A stretch of 64,000 nucleotides of DNA from an uncultured Collinsella sp. (lineage in GTDB: Bacteria; Actinomycetota; Coriobacteriia; Coriobacteriales; Coriobacteriaceae), in contig UQID01000001.1 of NCBI GenBank assembly GCA_900541045.1, positions 62,001 to 126,000 on the forward strand, read 5' to 3'. The notes under the pieces were generated by a model, which made no database searches, was not told the origin of the DNA, and was given only the letters and a program-made list of their open reading frames with translations. Within the stretch, counting starts at the first letter, position 1. Each line of letters starts with the position of its first letter. This document shows, one piece after another, positions 1 to 7,919 of the stretch. Both the position numbers and the translations under genes were made by a program.

Positions 1-764
1 GAGGGCTGGTCAACGAGCGCCTCAAGAAGCTCGGTCCAGGCAAGGGCATACTGTTTGCGATTGACGAGGCGCAGTCTGCGTCTATCGAGGAGCTGGCGGC
101 TCTTACCGTTCTCTATCAGCAGGTGCTCGGAGACCAGGATGCCACGGGCTTGTCCGATAGCGATCAGCGCGGTCTTGCGCTGGTGCTCGCCGGCTTACCC
201 AGCATGGTTGACGATCTGCTCGAAGAGCCGAGCGTAACGTTTTTGCGGCGTGCCCAGCAGCGTACGCTGGGGGCGATATCTTTGCCCAAGGTGCGCGATT
301 CATATATCCAGACGGTCAAAGACGCTGGTCTTTACGTTGACGCGGAGACGGCGGACCTTGCGGCACACAAGAGCATGGGGCATCCCTATATGGTTCAGCT
401 GGTGGGCTATTACATGTGGCGCTCTGCCGTCCGGCGTGGCTCTCAGGTCATTGAAAGGTGCGATGTCGAGAATGGCCATGCGGATGCCGTCTCCGAGTTC
501 TACGAAGCGGTCGACGCGCCCCTGTATTATGGATTGCGCAGTCCGCAACGCCTCTTTATCGAGGCCATGGCTGCTGACGAGGGTAAACCGACGCGTATGG
601 CGGATATCATTGAGCGCTGCGACCGTACTCAGAGTTGGGCGAGCAAATATCGCGCAAGCCTGATTCGCGAACGCGTCATCGAGGCTGCCGGATACGGTCT
701 CGTCCGGTTTACCGTGCCCATGCTGGGCGAGTACATTCGCGATCGAGTTTTATGGCATGAGTAG
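1..764 (+). CDS. AAA-type ATPase, C-terminal part (5' end outside window)
   Basis: The reading frame is open from base 3 to the TAG at 762-764, so the start lies before the window. Near the beginning the sequence GILFAIDEAQ is a Walker B strand with the acidic pair DE, followed by a long helical region and LVLAGLP, which fits sensor 1 of an AAA/Orc1-Cdc6-like ATPase. The last 80 residues look like a winged-helix end (RMADIIERCDRTQSWASKYRASL). Walker A is not in the window. The gene ends inside or just before the uvrA-like gene, so the two are probably co-transcribed. Specific function is unknown; such ATPases are often DNA-handling or toxin-type NTPases. Confidence 0.8.
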   Translation, partial: GLVNERLKKLGPGKGILFAIDEAQSASIEELAALTVLYQQVLGDQDATGLSDSDQRGLALVLAGLPSMVDDLLEEPSVTFLRRAQQRTLGAISLPKVRDSYIQTVKDAGLYVDAETADLAAHKSMGHPYMVQLVGYYMWRSAVRRGSQVIERCDVENGHADAVSEFYEAVDAPLYYGLRSPQRLFIEAMAADEGKPTRMADIIERCDRTQSWASKYRASLIRERVIEAAGYGLVRFTVPMLGEYIRDRVLWHE

Positions 765-789
765 GGTGATAAAGGTGACGGAACAGAAG

Positions 790-3270
790 ATGAGCCCGCA
801 GGCTATCGAGGTGCGTGGCGCGCGTGTCCATAACCTTAAGGACATCGATATTGATATCCCGCTGGGAAAGCTCGTGGGTATTGCCGGCGTGTCGGGTTCG
901 GGCAAGAGTTCGCTGGCACTGGGGGTTCTTTATGCCGAGGGCTCGCGTCGCTACTTGGAAGCACTCAGCACCTATACTCGACGTCGCCTGACGCAGGCCG
1001 AGCACGCCCAGGTGGACGAGGTATTGCACGTACCGGCGGCCCTCGCATTGCATCAGCGCCCCAGCGTGCCGGGCGTGCGCTCGACCTTTGGTACCATGAC
1101 CGAGCTCAACAACAGCCTGCGTCTGCTCTTTAGCCGTTGCGCCCATCACGTGTGCCCGCACTGCGGGGCGCGCGTGGAGCCGAGCCTTAACGTGGCTGCG
1201 GGCCTGTCGCTCACGTGCCCTGCATGCGGTCGCGAGTTCTACGCGCCGAGTGCCGAGGACCTTGCCTTTAACAGCGGCGGTGCGTGTCCCACCTGTGGTG
1301 GCACCAGTGTCATGCGCGAGGTGGACGAGGCGAGCCTGGTGCCCGATGAGTCAAAGACCATCAACGAGGGTGCGGTCCTTCCCTGGGGCACGCTCATGTG
1401 GGATCTGATGAAGCAGGTGGCAGGCGAGATGGGCGTGCGTACCGACGTGCCGTTTAACCAGCTCACGCCTCAAGAGCGCGACATCGTGTTCCACGGCCCG
1501 GCGGTTAAAAAACACATTCTCTACGTGCCCAAAAACGGCGAGGGCGCCACGCCGCTCGACTTTACCTATTACAACGCCGTCTATACCGTTGAGAATGCGC
1601 TCGCCAAGGTCAAGGACGATAAGGGCTTAAAACGCGTTGCTCGCTTTTTGCGCGAGGGAGCATGCCGCGATTGCGGTGGCACGCGTCTCTCCGAGGCTGC
1701 GCGCCAGCCCCAGGTGCGCGGTATCAATCTGGCGCAGGCGGCGGCCATGACGCTGGGCGAGGCGATTGAGTGGGTGCGCGGGGTGCCCGCATCCTTGCCG
1801 CCCGAGATGCGGCCCATGGCGACGGATATCTGCGATTCGTTTTTGAGCGCGGCCCGTCGCCTGGTCGACTTGGGCCTCGATTACCTTTCGCTCGATCGTG
1901 CTGGCGCCACGCTCTCCACGGGTGAGCGCCAGCGCGTGCAACTTGCTCGCGTGGTGCGCAACCGATCGACAGGCGTGCTTTATGTGCTGGACGAGCCTTC
2001 GATCGGCTTGCATCCTGCCAATGTCGACGGCTTGGTAGGCGTGATGCGCGATCTGGTGGATGACGGCAACACCGTGGTTGTTGTCGACCACGACACGCGC
2101 GTGCTGGCGGAAGCCGACTATCTGGTCGAGATGGGCCCCGTTGCCGGAGCAGGCGGCGGCAGTGTAATCGCCGCTGGTACGGTAGACGAGGTCGAGCAAT
2201 CGCGGGACAGCCGCATCGCTCCGTTTTTGCGCGCCGAGCCCAAGCGCTTGCGCCCACAGGTGACTGACGACGAAATGTTCGACCAGGGCCATATCCGCAT
2301 GGCGACCGATGCCATCCATACCGTCAAGCCGCTCGAAGTCGATATCCCGCGCGGTCGCTTGGTCGCGGTTACGGGCGTTTCTGGTTCGGGTAAGACGACG
2401 CTCGTGCTCGAGACGCTCATTCCGGCGCTTAAGGCGCAGGCAGCTGGCGAGCGCTTGCCACGCCATGTGCGCTGGGTCGATGCCGAAGGCATTGCCCGCG
2501 CCAACCTGATTGACGCTACGCCCATTGGCGCCAATGTTCGCTCGACGGTGGCAACCTATGCCGACATCCATGACGAGCTGCGCCGCGCCTTTGCCCGTAC
2601 GCCCGAAGCCAAGGCAGCCGGCTACAAGGCGGGCGCCTTTAGCTACAACACTGGCGCCTTGCGTTGCCCTACGTGCGACGGCACGGGCTCGATATCGCTC
2701 GACGTGCAGTTTTTGCCCGACGTCGAGATCGTCTGCCCGGCATGCCGTGGTTCGCGCTACGCCGAGGCCGCCTCGCATATCCATCGCGAGGGCAAGGACG
2801 GGAGCCTGCTTACGTTGCCGCAGCTCATGGACATGAGTGTGGACGAGGCCCTCGACGCCACGGTGGGGCTCAAAAAGGTGCAGGCGCGCTTGCAGACCTT
2901 GCACGACCTGGGCCTGGGTTATCTCACGCTTGGCGAGCCCACACCGGCGCTTTCGGGCGGCGAGGCACAACGTCTTAAGCTCGCGAGCGAGATGGGCCGC
3001 GTGCAGGACGATGCCGTGTTTGTGTTTGACGAACCCACGATTGGCCTGCATCCGCTCGATGTTCAGGTGTTGCTGAGCGTGTTTGACGGTCTTGTTGCCA
3101 AGGGCGCCACGGTTGTCGTGATCGAGCACGACCTCGATCTTATCCGTAACGCCGATTACGTGATCGACATGGGCCCGGGCGGTGGCGATGCGGGCGGGCA
3201 AATCGTCTGCGCCGGCACGCCGGCGGATATCGCGGTCTGCTCCAAGAGCATTACCGGTCGCTACCTATAA
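790..3270 (+). CDS. UvrA-like ABC ATPase without UvrB-binding domain (UvrA2 type)
   Basis: A UvrA family protein with two ABC ATPase halves. The first Walker A is GVSGSGKSS and its signature is LSTGERQRVQLA; the second Walker A is GVSGSGKTT and its signature is LSGGEAQRLKLA. Zinc-finger cysteines are present (CPHCG, CPACG, CPTCGG, CPTCDG, CPAC). Only about 20 residues separate CPHCG from CPACG, where canonical UvrA has the roughly 120-residue UvrB-binding domain. Length is about 826 residues against about 940 for UvrA. It is therefore a UvrA2-like paralogue, a class linked in actinomycetes to resistance to DNA-binding drugs. I chose the ATG at 790 because the product then begins MSPQAIEVRGARVHNLK, like other UvrAs; an in-frame ATG at 757 overlaps the preceding gene by 8 bases and is also possible. 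Confidence 0.9.
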   Translation: MSPQAIEVRGARVHNLKDIDIDIPLGKLVGIAGVSGSGKSSLALGVLYAEGSRRYLEALSTYTRRRLTQAEHAQVDEVLHVPAALALHQRPSVPGVRSTFGTMTELNNSLRLLFSRCAHHVCPHCGARVEPSLNVAAGLSLTCPACGREFYAPSAEDLAFNSGGACPTCGGTSVMREVDEASLVPDESKTINEGAVLPWGTLMWDLMKQVAGEMGVRTDVPFNQLTPQERDIVFHGPAVKKHILYVPKNGEGATPLDFTYYNAVYTVENALAKVKDDKGLKRVARFLREGACRDCGGTRLSEAARQPQVRGINLAQAAAMTLGEAIEWVRGVPASLPPEMRPMATDICDSFLSAARRLVDLGLDYLSLDRAGATLSTGERQRVQLARVVRNRSTGVLYVLDEPSIGLHPANVDGLVGVMRDLVDDGNTVVVVDHDTRVLAEADYLVEMGPVAGAGGGSVIAAGTVDEVEQSRDSRIAPFLRAEPKRLRPQVTDDEMFDQGHIRMATDAIHTVKPLEVDIPRGRLVAVTGVSGSGKTTLVLETLIPALKAQAAGERLPRHVRWVDAEGIARANLIDATPIGANVRSTVATYADIHDELRRAFARTPEAKAAGYKAGAFSYNTGALRCPTCDGTGSISLDVQFLPDVEIVCPACRGSRYAEAASHIHREGKDGSLLTLPQLMDMSVDEALDATVGLKKVQARLQTLHDLGLGYLTLGEPTPALSGGEAQRLKLASEMGRVQDDAVFVFDEPTIGLHPLDVQVLLSVFDGLVAKGATVVVIEHDLDLIRNADYVIDMGPGGGDAGGQIVCAGTPADIAVCSKSITGRYL

Positions 3271-3275
3271 CCGAA

Positions 3276-3304
3276 TGTGACAAAGGGACAGTCCCTTTGT
3301 CACA
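3276..3304. repeat. GGGAC-core palindrome, convergent terminator
   Basis: The arms TGTGACAAAGGGAC and GTCCCTTTGTCACA are a perfect 14-bp inverted repeat around a single A. It lies between the convergent uvrA-like gene and trmL, and the trmL stop codon (TGA on the minus strand, 3300-3302) is part of the right arm. It can serve as a terminator in both directions. It belongs to a family of similar palindromes in this window (see findings). Confidence 0.8.
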
Positions 3305-3899
3305 TGCCCGGAAAGCCTGTTTGGCGCAGCGCCTCGTAGAGGACGATGGCGGCGCTGTTGGAGAGGTTGAGTGCGCTGATACGATAGTCGTCCGGATTGA
3401 CGAAGTTGCCGCAGATATCCTGCTGAAGGATGACCTCATGGCCGTCCTCGATATGCCCCAGCGACACCTCGTGGGCTTCCCAAGTCTCGGCGTTATCAAG
3501 CGAGTCGCAATCGCGCAGCATCGGGATGCGCTCGCAGCGCTCGGGCGCCGCGGCAAGCAGTGGCTCGGGAATGCCCGAGCTCTCGCTGCCAAAGACCAAG
3601 AAGTCGCCGTCGCGATAGGTGCTTTGCGCATAGGTGCGACGAGCCTTTTTAGTCAGCAGGTGCAGGCGCTCATCGGCGGGGGAGAGGCCGTTGCGGGCAA
3701 GGAAGTCCTCCCAGTCGGCATAGGTCGTCACGTCTAAGTTTTGCCAGTAGCCCAGTCCGGCGCGACGCACCGTCTTGTCATCGAGCGAAAAGCCCAGCGG
3801 CTCCACCAGATGCAGGCGGGCGCCGGTAACCACGCAGGTGCGGCCGATATTGCCCGTATTGGCCGGAATCTCGGGCGTGTACAGCACAATGTTGAACAT
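3300..3899 (-). CDS. trmL: tRNA (cytidine/uridine-34 2'-O)-methyltransferase
   Basis: SPOUT-family methyltransferase of 199 residues, the usual TrmL length. It starts MFNIVLYTPEIPANTGNIGR, the typical TrmL opening, and has VFGSESSGIP and NSAAIVLYEALRQ near the C-terminus, which form the knotted SAM site. In E. coli TrmL methylates the ribose of the wobble base in two leucine tRNAs. The ATG at 3899 is preceded by GGAGATTC. An in-frame extension upstream is possible but runs through a palindromic terminator and is not conserved in the family. It is one of at least four tRNA-modification genes in the window (with trmB, elp3 and the Trm9-like gene). Confidence 0.93.
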   Translation of the reverse strand: MFNIVLYTPEIPANTGNIGRTCVVTGARLHLVEPLGFSLDDKTVRRAGLGYWQNLDVTTYADWEDFLARNGLSPADERLHLLTKKARRTYAQSTYRDGDFLVFGSESSGIPEPLLAAAPERCERIPMLRDCDSLDNAETWEAHEVSLGHIEDGHEVILQQDICGNFVNPDDYRISALNLSNSAAIVLYEALRQTGFPGM

Positions 3900-3922
3900 G
3901 AATCTCCTTGGCTCAGAACGAA

Positions 3923-3955
3923 AAACCACCACGAAGGGCACCTTCGTGGTGGTTT
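3923..3955 (-). terminator. Rho-independent terminator after the COG0523 GTPase
   Basis: A perfect 15-bp inverted repeat (AAACCACCACGAAGG / CCTTCGTGGTGGTTT) with a 3-base loop is followed on the minus strand by TTTTTCGTT. It ends the GTPase transcript before trmL. Its arms resemble those of the palindrome at 50572-50608, so it is also a member of the repeat family described in findings. Confidence 0.8.
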
Positions 3956-3994
3956 GGCGGTTGCGTAGGCGGAAAAATGCCCGCTTGGATAAAC

Positions 3995-5125
3995 CTAGGC
4001 GCGGTGCCAGTCGGTCAGGCAGGCATCGAGGGAGGCGATGAGCGCATCCTTGTTCATGTGACGGCCGATGATGCACAGGCTCGTCATGCGGTCGCCCGTC
4101 TCGTCGTCCCAAATCTGCATGATCTCGGGGTTCTCGTCGATGATCTTCTGCTTCTCGCCCTCGGGCGCCGAGTCGACAAACAGGCCGTTCTCCATCAGGC
4201 GCATCTGGTGTCCGGCCTGCTCAAACATGTAGCACATGTCCGGATCGCCGGTCTGCCACAGCGGACCCTTGACGCGAATGACCTCATCGGGCCACTCCTG
4301 CTCAACAAAATCGGTGAACTTCTGCAGGTCAAACGGCTTGCGGCGCGAGTATACAAAGGTCTCGATGTCGTACTCGAGCACCTCGGGGTCGTCGTGCTCC
4401 TCGGGATGCTCCATGGCCTCGATCCAGGCGGCGGAGTTGTAGGCGCGCATAAAGTCGAAGCGATCGGTGTCGAGCAACTCCTCCATGGGGACCTCGCCGT
4501 TTTGGGCCTCGACGATCACGGCGTCTTTCTGCAGGCTGCGCACGATGGCCTTGAGCTCGGCGATCTGCTCGGGGCTCACGGTATCGGTCTTGTTGAGGAT
4601 GAGCGTGGAGCAGAACTCGATCTGCTGGATGAGCAGGCTCTCGATGTCGTCCTCGTCGATATCCTCTGCCAGCAGGTCGCGGCCGCCGTTGAACTCGTCG
4701 TACATGCGAGCGCAATCGACCACGGCCACGATGTTGTCGAGCGCGAGCTTGGGCTCGCCGCCCACCTTGGCCTCGTCGCAGAAGCTCGAGATGGTGTAGG
4801 CGATGGGGATGGGCTCGCAAATGCCCGAGGCCTCGATGATGATGTAATCAAAGTCGCCCGAATCGGCGATGCCCTGCAGCTGGTTGGCCAGGTCATCCGA
4901 AAGCGTGCAGCAGATGCAGCCGTTGGTGAGCGGGATGAGGTCGTCGGTCTCGGAAAGACCGCCGTCGGCGATGAGGCTGGCGTCGACGTTGATCTCGCCG
5001 ATGTCGTTGACGATCACGGCGGCGCGGATGCCGCCGTCGTTAGCGAGGATGTGGTTGAGCAGCGTGGTCTTGCCGGCACCGAGGTATCCGGTAAGCATGA
5101 TGATCTTCACGGGTTTGTTGGGCAT
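3995..5125 (-). CDS. COG0523 (CobW/YjiA-type) metal-chaperone GTPase
   Basis: P-loop GTPase of the G3E family, 376 residues. Walker A GYLGAGKTT is at residues 13-21, the metal-binding CxCC motif (GCICC) is at 70-73, and an NKTD guanine-specificity motif lies in the middle. A CobW C-terminal domain follows. Members insert or store metals, often zinc, in target proteins. The substrate here cannot be named: there is no cobalamin gene and no visible Zur box nearby. I chose ATG 5125 because AGGAGG sits five bases upstream; an ATG at 5146 adds seven residues but reads through that ribosome site. Confidence 0.88.
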   Translation of the reverse strand: MPNKPVKIIMLTGYLGAGKTTLLNHILANDGGIRAAVIVNDIGEINVDASLIADGGLSETDDLIPLTNGCICCTLSDDLANQLQGIADSGDFDYIIIEASGICEPIPIAYTISSFCDEAKVGGEPKLALDNIVAVVDCARMYDEFNGGRDLLAEDIDEDDIESLLIQQIEFCSTLILNKTDTVSPEQIAELKAIVRSLQKDAVIVEAQNGEVPMEELLDTDRFDFMRAYNSAAWIEAMEHPEEHDDPEVLEYDIETFVYSRRKPFDLQKFTDFVEQEWPDEVIRVKGPLWQTGDPDMCYMFEQAGHQMRLMENGLFVDSAPEGEKQKIIDENPEIMQIWDDETGDRMTSLCIIGRHMNKDALIASLDACLTDWHRA

Positions 5126-5211
5126 GTGCCCTCCTTTGTTAGACATGGCTTACAGCTGAATCTTATGCCAAACGCCTGCTCTTATACCCACGCGCCGGCA
5201 AATAACACAAG

Positions 5212-5553
5212 CTACTCCCAGGCTCCCCATACATCGGGGCAATAACCGACGGTGGCCTTTTTGCCGTTGCGCACGATGGGCTCGGCTAGAACCTGCTGGT
5301 TCTCGAGCAGCTTGTCGAAGCGCTGGCTAGGGGTGAGGTGCTGGATGAGTGCGAGCGTCTCCTCGTCCTTGGCCTTGGGGTTGAGCAGCTTATCGATGCC
5401 GCCGACCGCCTGCATGACGCTTGTGAGCTCGCCCTTGCTCATCTCCTTTTCCTTGAGGTCGATAAACTGCACCTTAATGCGGCGCTCTTTAAAGAAACGC
5501 TGGGCTTTCTTGGTATCGAAGGACTTTTTGGTGCCAAAAATCTGGATATTCAT
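5212..5553 (-). CDS. ArsC/Spx-family protein lacking the catalytic cysteine
   Basis: A 113-residue thioredoxin-fold protein of the ArsC/Spx/YffB family: beta-strand MNIQIFG, then helix, the SPSQRF-like segment LTPSQRFDKLLENQQ and a C-terminal PIVRNGKKATVGY. In the family the first loop carries CxxxC or a single Cys (E. coli YffB: KNCDTIKKA). Here it reads KKSFDTKKA, so the cysteine is missing; the only Cys is near the C-terminus (GYCPD). Arsenate reduction by the normal mechanism is therefore unlikely. No ars genes are nearby. The start at 5553 follows GGCGGAGC. Confidence 0.82.
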   Translation of the reverse strand: MNIQIFGTKKSFDTKKAQRFFKERRIKVQFIDLKEKEMSKGELTSVMQAVGGIDKLLNPKAKDEETLALIQHLTPSQRFDKLLENQQVLAEPIVRNGKKATVGYCPDVWGAWE

Positions 5554-5564
5554 GCTCCGCCGTT

Positions 5565-6191
5565 CTACCTGATGAAGTTGGTCGTTGCTCGATCTGCCTC
5601 GGGTGCGTTGATACCGGCGGCCTGTCCTGCCTCGATGCAGCGCAGGAGCCACGCCGTGTTTTTGCCGATATTTCGCATGGTGGCAAGGCCTTCGGCGTCC
5701 CCATCGGCGTCGCCGGGCACGCGGCCAAACACGTTGTTCCAGTAGGTGGAAGCAACTACGGGCATTTGCTTAATGGTGAAGTACTTGTTGAGTACATCGA
5801 ACGTGGTCGACGTGCCGCCGCGACGGGCGACGGCGACTGCGGCGCCGGGTTTGTGCTCAAAGGCATGCCCGCCTGCATAGAAGGCGCGATCGAGGGCCGA
5901 AAGGATGCGTCCGCTGGGGTGCGCGTAGTAGACGGGCGAGCCAAAGACAAAACCGTCTGCCTGCTCGGCGGCAGCGATGAGCTCGTTCACTACGTCGTCG
6001 TCAAAGGTGCAGCGACCGCCAAGCTTGCCGCACAGGCCACAACCGATGCAATCGCGAATGGGCTTGGCGCCCAGCTGAAACACCTCGGTATCAATGCCTT
6101 CTGCATTAAGTTGCTCGGCGACCTCGGCGAGTGCGCGGGCGGTGTTGCCGTTTGCCTTGGGACTGCCATTGACCAAAAGAACCTTCATCAC
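5565..6191 (-). CDS. NADPH-dependent FMN reductase / iron-sulfur flavoprotein
   Basis: A 208-residue flavodoxin-fold protein. The phosphate loop GSPKANGNT (residues 9-17) and the flavin loop SPVYYAHPSG are both clear. Cysteines at about 48, 51, 54 and 61 (CIGCGLC, then GGRC) give C-x2-C-x2-C-x6-C. That spacing matches the compact 4Fe-4S site of archaeal and clostridial iron-sulfur flavoproteins, so it probably carries FMN plus a cluster. The role would be electron transfer or quinone/nitro-group reduction in an anaerobe. It lies 11 bases upstream of the ArsC-like gene in the same direction and the two may form an operon. Confidence 0.88.
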   Translation of the reverse strand: MMKVLLVNGSPKANGNTARALAEVAEQLNAEGIDTEVFQLGAKPIRDCIGCGLCGKLGGRCTFDDDVVNELIAAAEQADGFVFGSPVYYAHPSGRILSALDRAFYAGGHAFEHKPGAAVAVARRGGTSTTFDVLNKYFTIKQMPVVASTYWNNVFGRVPGDADGDAEGLATMRNIGKNTAWLLRCIEAGQAAGINAPEADRATTNFIR

Positions 6192-6262
6192 AAACTCCCT
6201 CTGCTTTTGGTGACTTCTGCAGAGGATTATCGCACGATGGGGGAGGCGGTGCGGGCGCGGTG

Positions 6263-7792
6263 CTAATCCAGTTTGGTACCTGGCACCTGCACGGCTTTCC
6301 CGAGCAACGCTTTAAGCTCGTTCAAAATGGAAACAGGCTGACGGTCGACGCCGTCCAGATGGAGCGTGGCCACGCGAATGGGCGGCTGATATTCAAGCGA
6401 GCCGATGAGCACGGGAGAACCCAGGAACCGTTCGATGTCGCTTGCGATCTCATCGATTGCCTCGGGGCCGAGCTCATCGAAGAGTGCCACGAATGTCGGC
6501 CCCGTCGAGCGGAACAGGCGACCCTTGCCGCGCGAGCAATCCATGAGGCAGGCGGCGCTTTCGGCGAGCACGCGGTCGCCTGCATCGAATCCAAAGCGGG
6601 CATTGACCTCGGCGATATCGTCGACCTTAATGGCAATAAAGCCTGCCTCGTGCGGCACGCGGCGCATCTCTCCAATAGCGTTGACCAGCGCGTGGACATC
6701 GCCCAGGCCCGTTACCGAGTCGGTCGTATCCGCTAGGCTTCGGTTGACGATAATGCCCACATACATGCTGGGCTCGGTATCGGTGCCGTCCAAGCGGTAG
6801 CCCGTGCAGTCGCAAAGCGCGTATTTTCCGGTGGCATCCATTACGCGATACTGCATGTAGTGGAAGTGCCACGTGTCGTTTATCACCATGTCGAGCTCGG
6901 CGCGTACGTTGTCGCGGTCCTCGGGATGAACGCGGGCGAGCCACATGTCGAGTGAGTTAAAAGGGTGCTGGGAAGGCAGGTCAAAATCGCGCACGGCGTT
7001 AACCGACCATTGCGATTCTCCAGTATCGAGGTTAAGGATGAACGGATAGCGCGTCTCGGAGCTCATGGAGATCGCTTGGAACACCCGGTCGTTGCAGGGA
7101 AGCTGATCGACGATTGGGCGTTGCGGCGCGTCATTGTTTTCCGGTTGCTGTACACGATGCATAAGCTTATAGCGATACATCTTGCGATCGGCGTCCATCG
7201 TCATCTGGCGACGCGTGTCGCCGGCAAGTGGATCGACGCGCGAGCAGCCAAAGCTAAAGCTGGCGATCATGGGCGCCTTGCCATCTGAGCTCGCCTCGAT
7301 CAGCCCGGCACGTACCTGCTCCAAGCGCTGCTCGAGTTCAGTCTCGTTTGCGGAGAGCGAGATAAGCACAAACTCGTCTCCACCGATACGGAACAGCATC
7401 TCATCGTGCTCCATGGTTTCGGAGAGCGTGCGGCAGATGCTCAGAATATAGCGATTGCCTTCGGCGTGGCCAAACCTATCATTGCAATGCTTGAGATGGT
7501 CGATGTCAATATAGGCGCAGGTGAAGGGGTCGCCTTTGCACCAGAGCTGCTCGACGTGACGGTCGAGTCCGCTGCGGTTGCCCAAGTTGGTGAGCGGATC
7601 GATATAGGCGTTGCGCTCAAGCAGCCGGCGCTCTTGTTGCAGGATGGCATGCGTCTTTTGCAGTTGCTCACCAACGGCGCGTAGCTCAGCAGGCAGCGCG
7701 GCAACATCGAGTTCGGCGGTCGAGATGCCATTCGCAAGTCGTTGGAGATAGGCAATAATCAATTGCTCACCCAGGCGATATGACTCGTTCAT
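6263..7792 (-). CDS. Diguanylate cyclase, GGDEF-PAS-degenerate GGDEF
   Basis: A 509-residue soluble signalling protein. A short helical N-terminus leads to a GGDEF domain with the intact motif RIGGDEF at about 135-141, so it can probably make cyclic di-GMP. The inhibitory RxxD site is absent: the equivalent position reads EHDE. A PAS-3-like domain follows (about 240-350; WLARVHPEDRDNV, MQYRVMDATGKY). The C-terminal GGDEF-like domain has lost the motif (RSTGPTF). There are no membrane segments. ATG 7792 is preceded by AAGGAGG. Its architecture matches the first two-thirds of the next upstream gene, so the two are paralogues. Confidence 0.9.
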   Translation of the reverse strand: MNESYRLGEQLIIAYLQRLANGISTAELDVAALPAELRAVGEQLQKTHAILQQERRLLERNAYIDPLTNLGNRSGLDRHVEQLWCKGDPFTCAYIDIDHLKHCNDRFGHAEGNRYILSICRTLSETMEHDEMLFRIGGDEFVLISLSANETELEQRLEQVRAGLIEASSDGKAPMIASFSFGCSRVDPLAGDTRRQMTMDADRKMYRYKLMHRVQQPENNDAPQRPIVDQLPCNDRVFQAISMSSETRYPFILNLDTGESQWSVNAVRDFDLPSQHPFNSLDMWLARVHPEDRDNVRAELDMVINDTWHFHYMQYRVMDATGKYALCDCTGYRLDGTDTEPSMYVGIIVNRSLADTTDSVTGLGDVHALVNAIGEMRRVPHEAGFIAIKVDDIAEVNARFGFDAGDRVLAESAACLMDCSRGKGRLFRSTGPTFVALFDELGPEAIDEIASDIERFLGSPVLIGSLEYQPPIRVATLHLDGVDRQPVSILNELKALLGKAVQVPGTKLD

Positions 7793-7830
7793 GATGGATA
7801 ACCTCCTTGGGCGGAACAATGGTTTGTATC

Positions 7831-7861
7831 ATATCCCCAATTCGGTTTGAATTGGGGATAT
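7831..7861 (-). terminator. 13-bp hairpin between the two c-di-GMP genes
   Basis: ATATCCCCAATTC and GAATTGGGGATAT form a perfect 13-bp stem with a five-base loop. It lies between the EAL protein gene and the downstream cyclase gene, both on the minus strand. There is no clear T-run, so it may be a weak terminator, an mRNA stabiliser or a processing site that separates expression of the two genes. Confidence 0.55.
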
Positions 7862-7919
7862 AAGTCAGCTAATGGAGGCAAATTCCCCCTTCGGCGGTGG
7901 CGTTTTGCGCGCGAGCGTA

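Noticed and set aside
1627..5245. Long antisense reading frames, 1627-3201 on the minus strand and 3908-5245 on the plus strand
   Set aside because: They lie fully opposite uvrA-like, trmL and GTPase genes with clear family motifs. Their composition (rich in His/Arg or Val/Leu/Asp) is that of a mirrored high-GC codon pattern. They have no domain match.
6255..6295. GGTACC-TGGCACC near-palindrome at the end of the cyclase gene
   Set aside because: It is related in look to the GGGGACAGGCACC elements, but lacks the GGGAC core and pairing arms, and it is coding (VPGTKLD). I do not count it as a family member.
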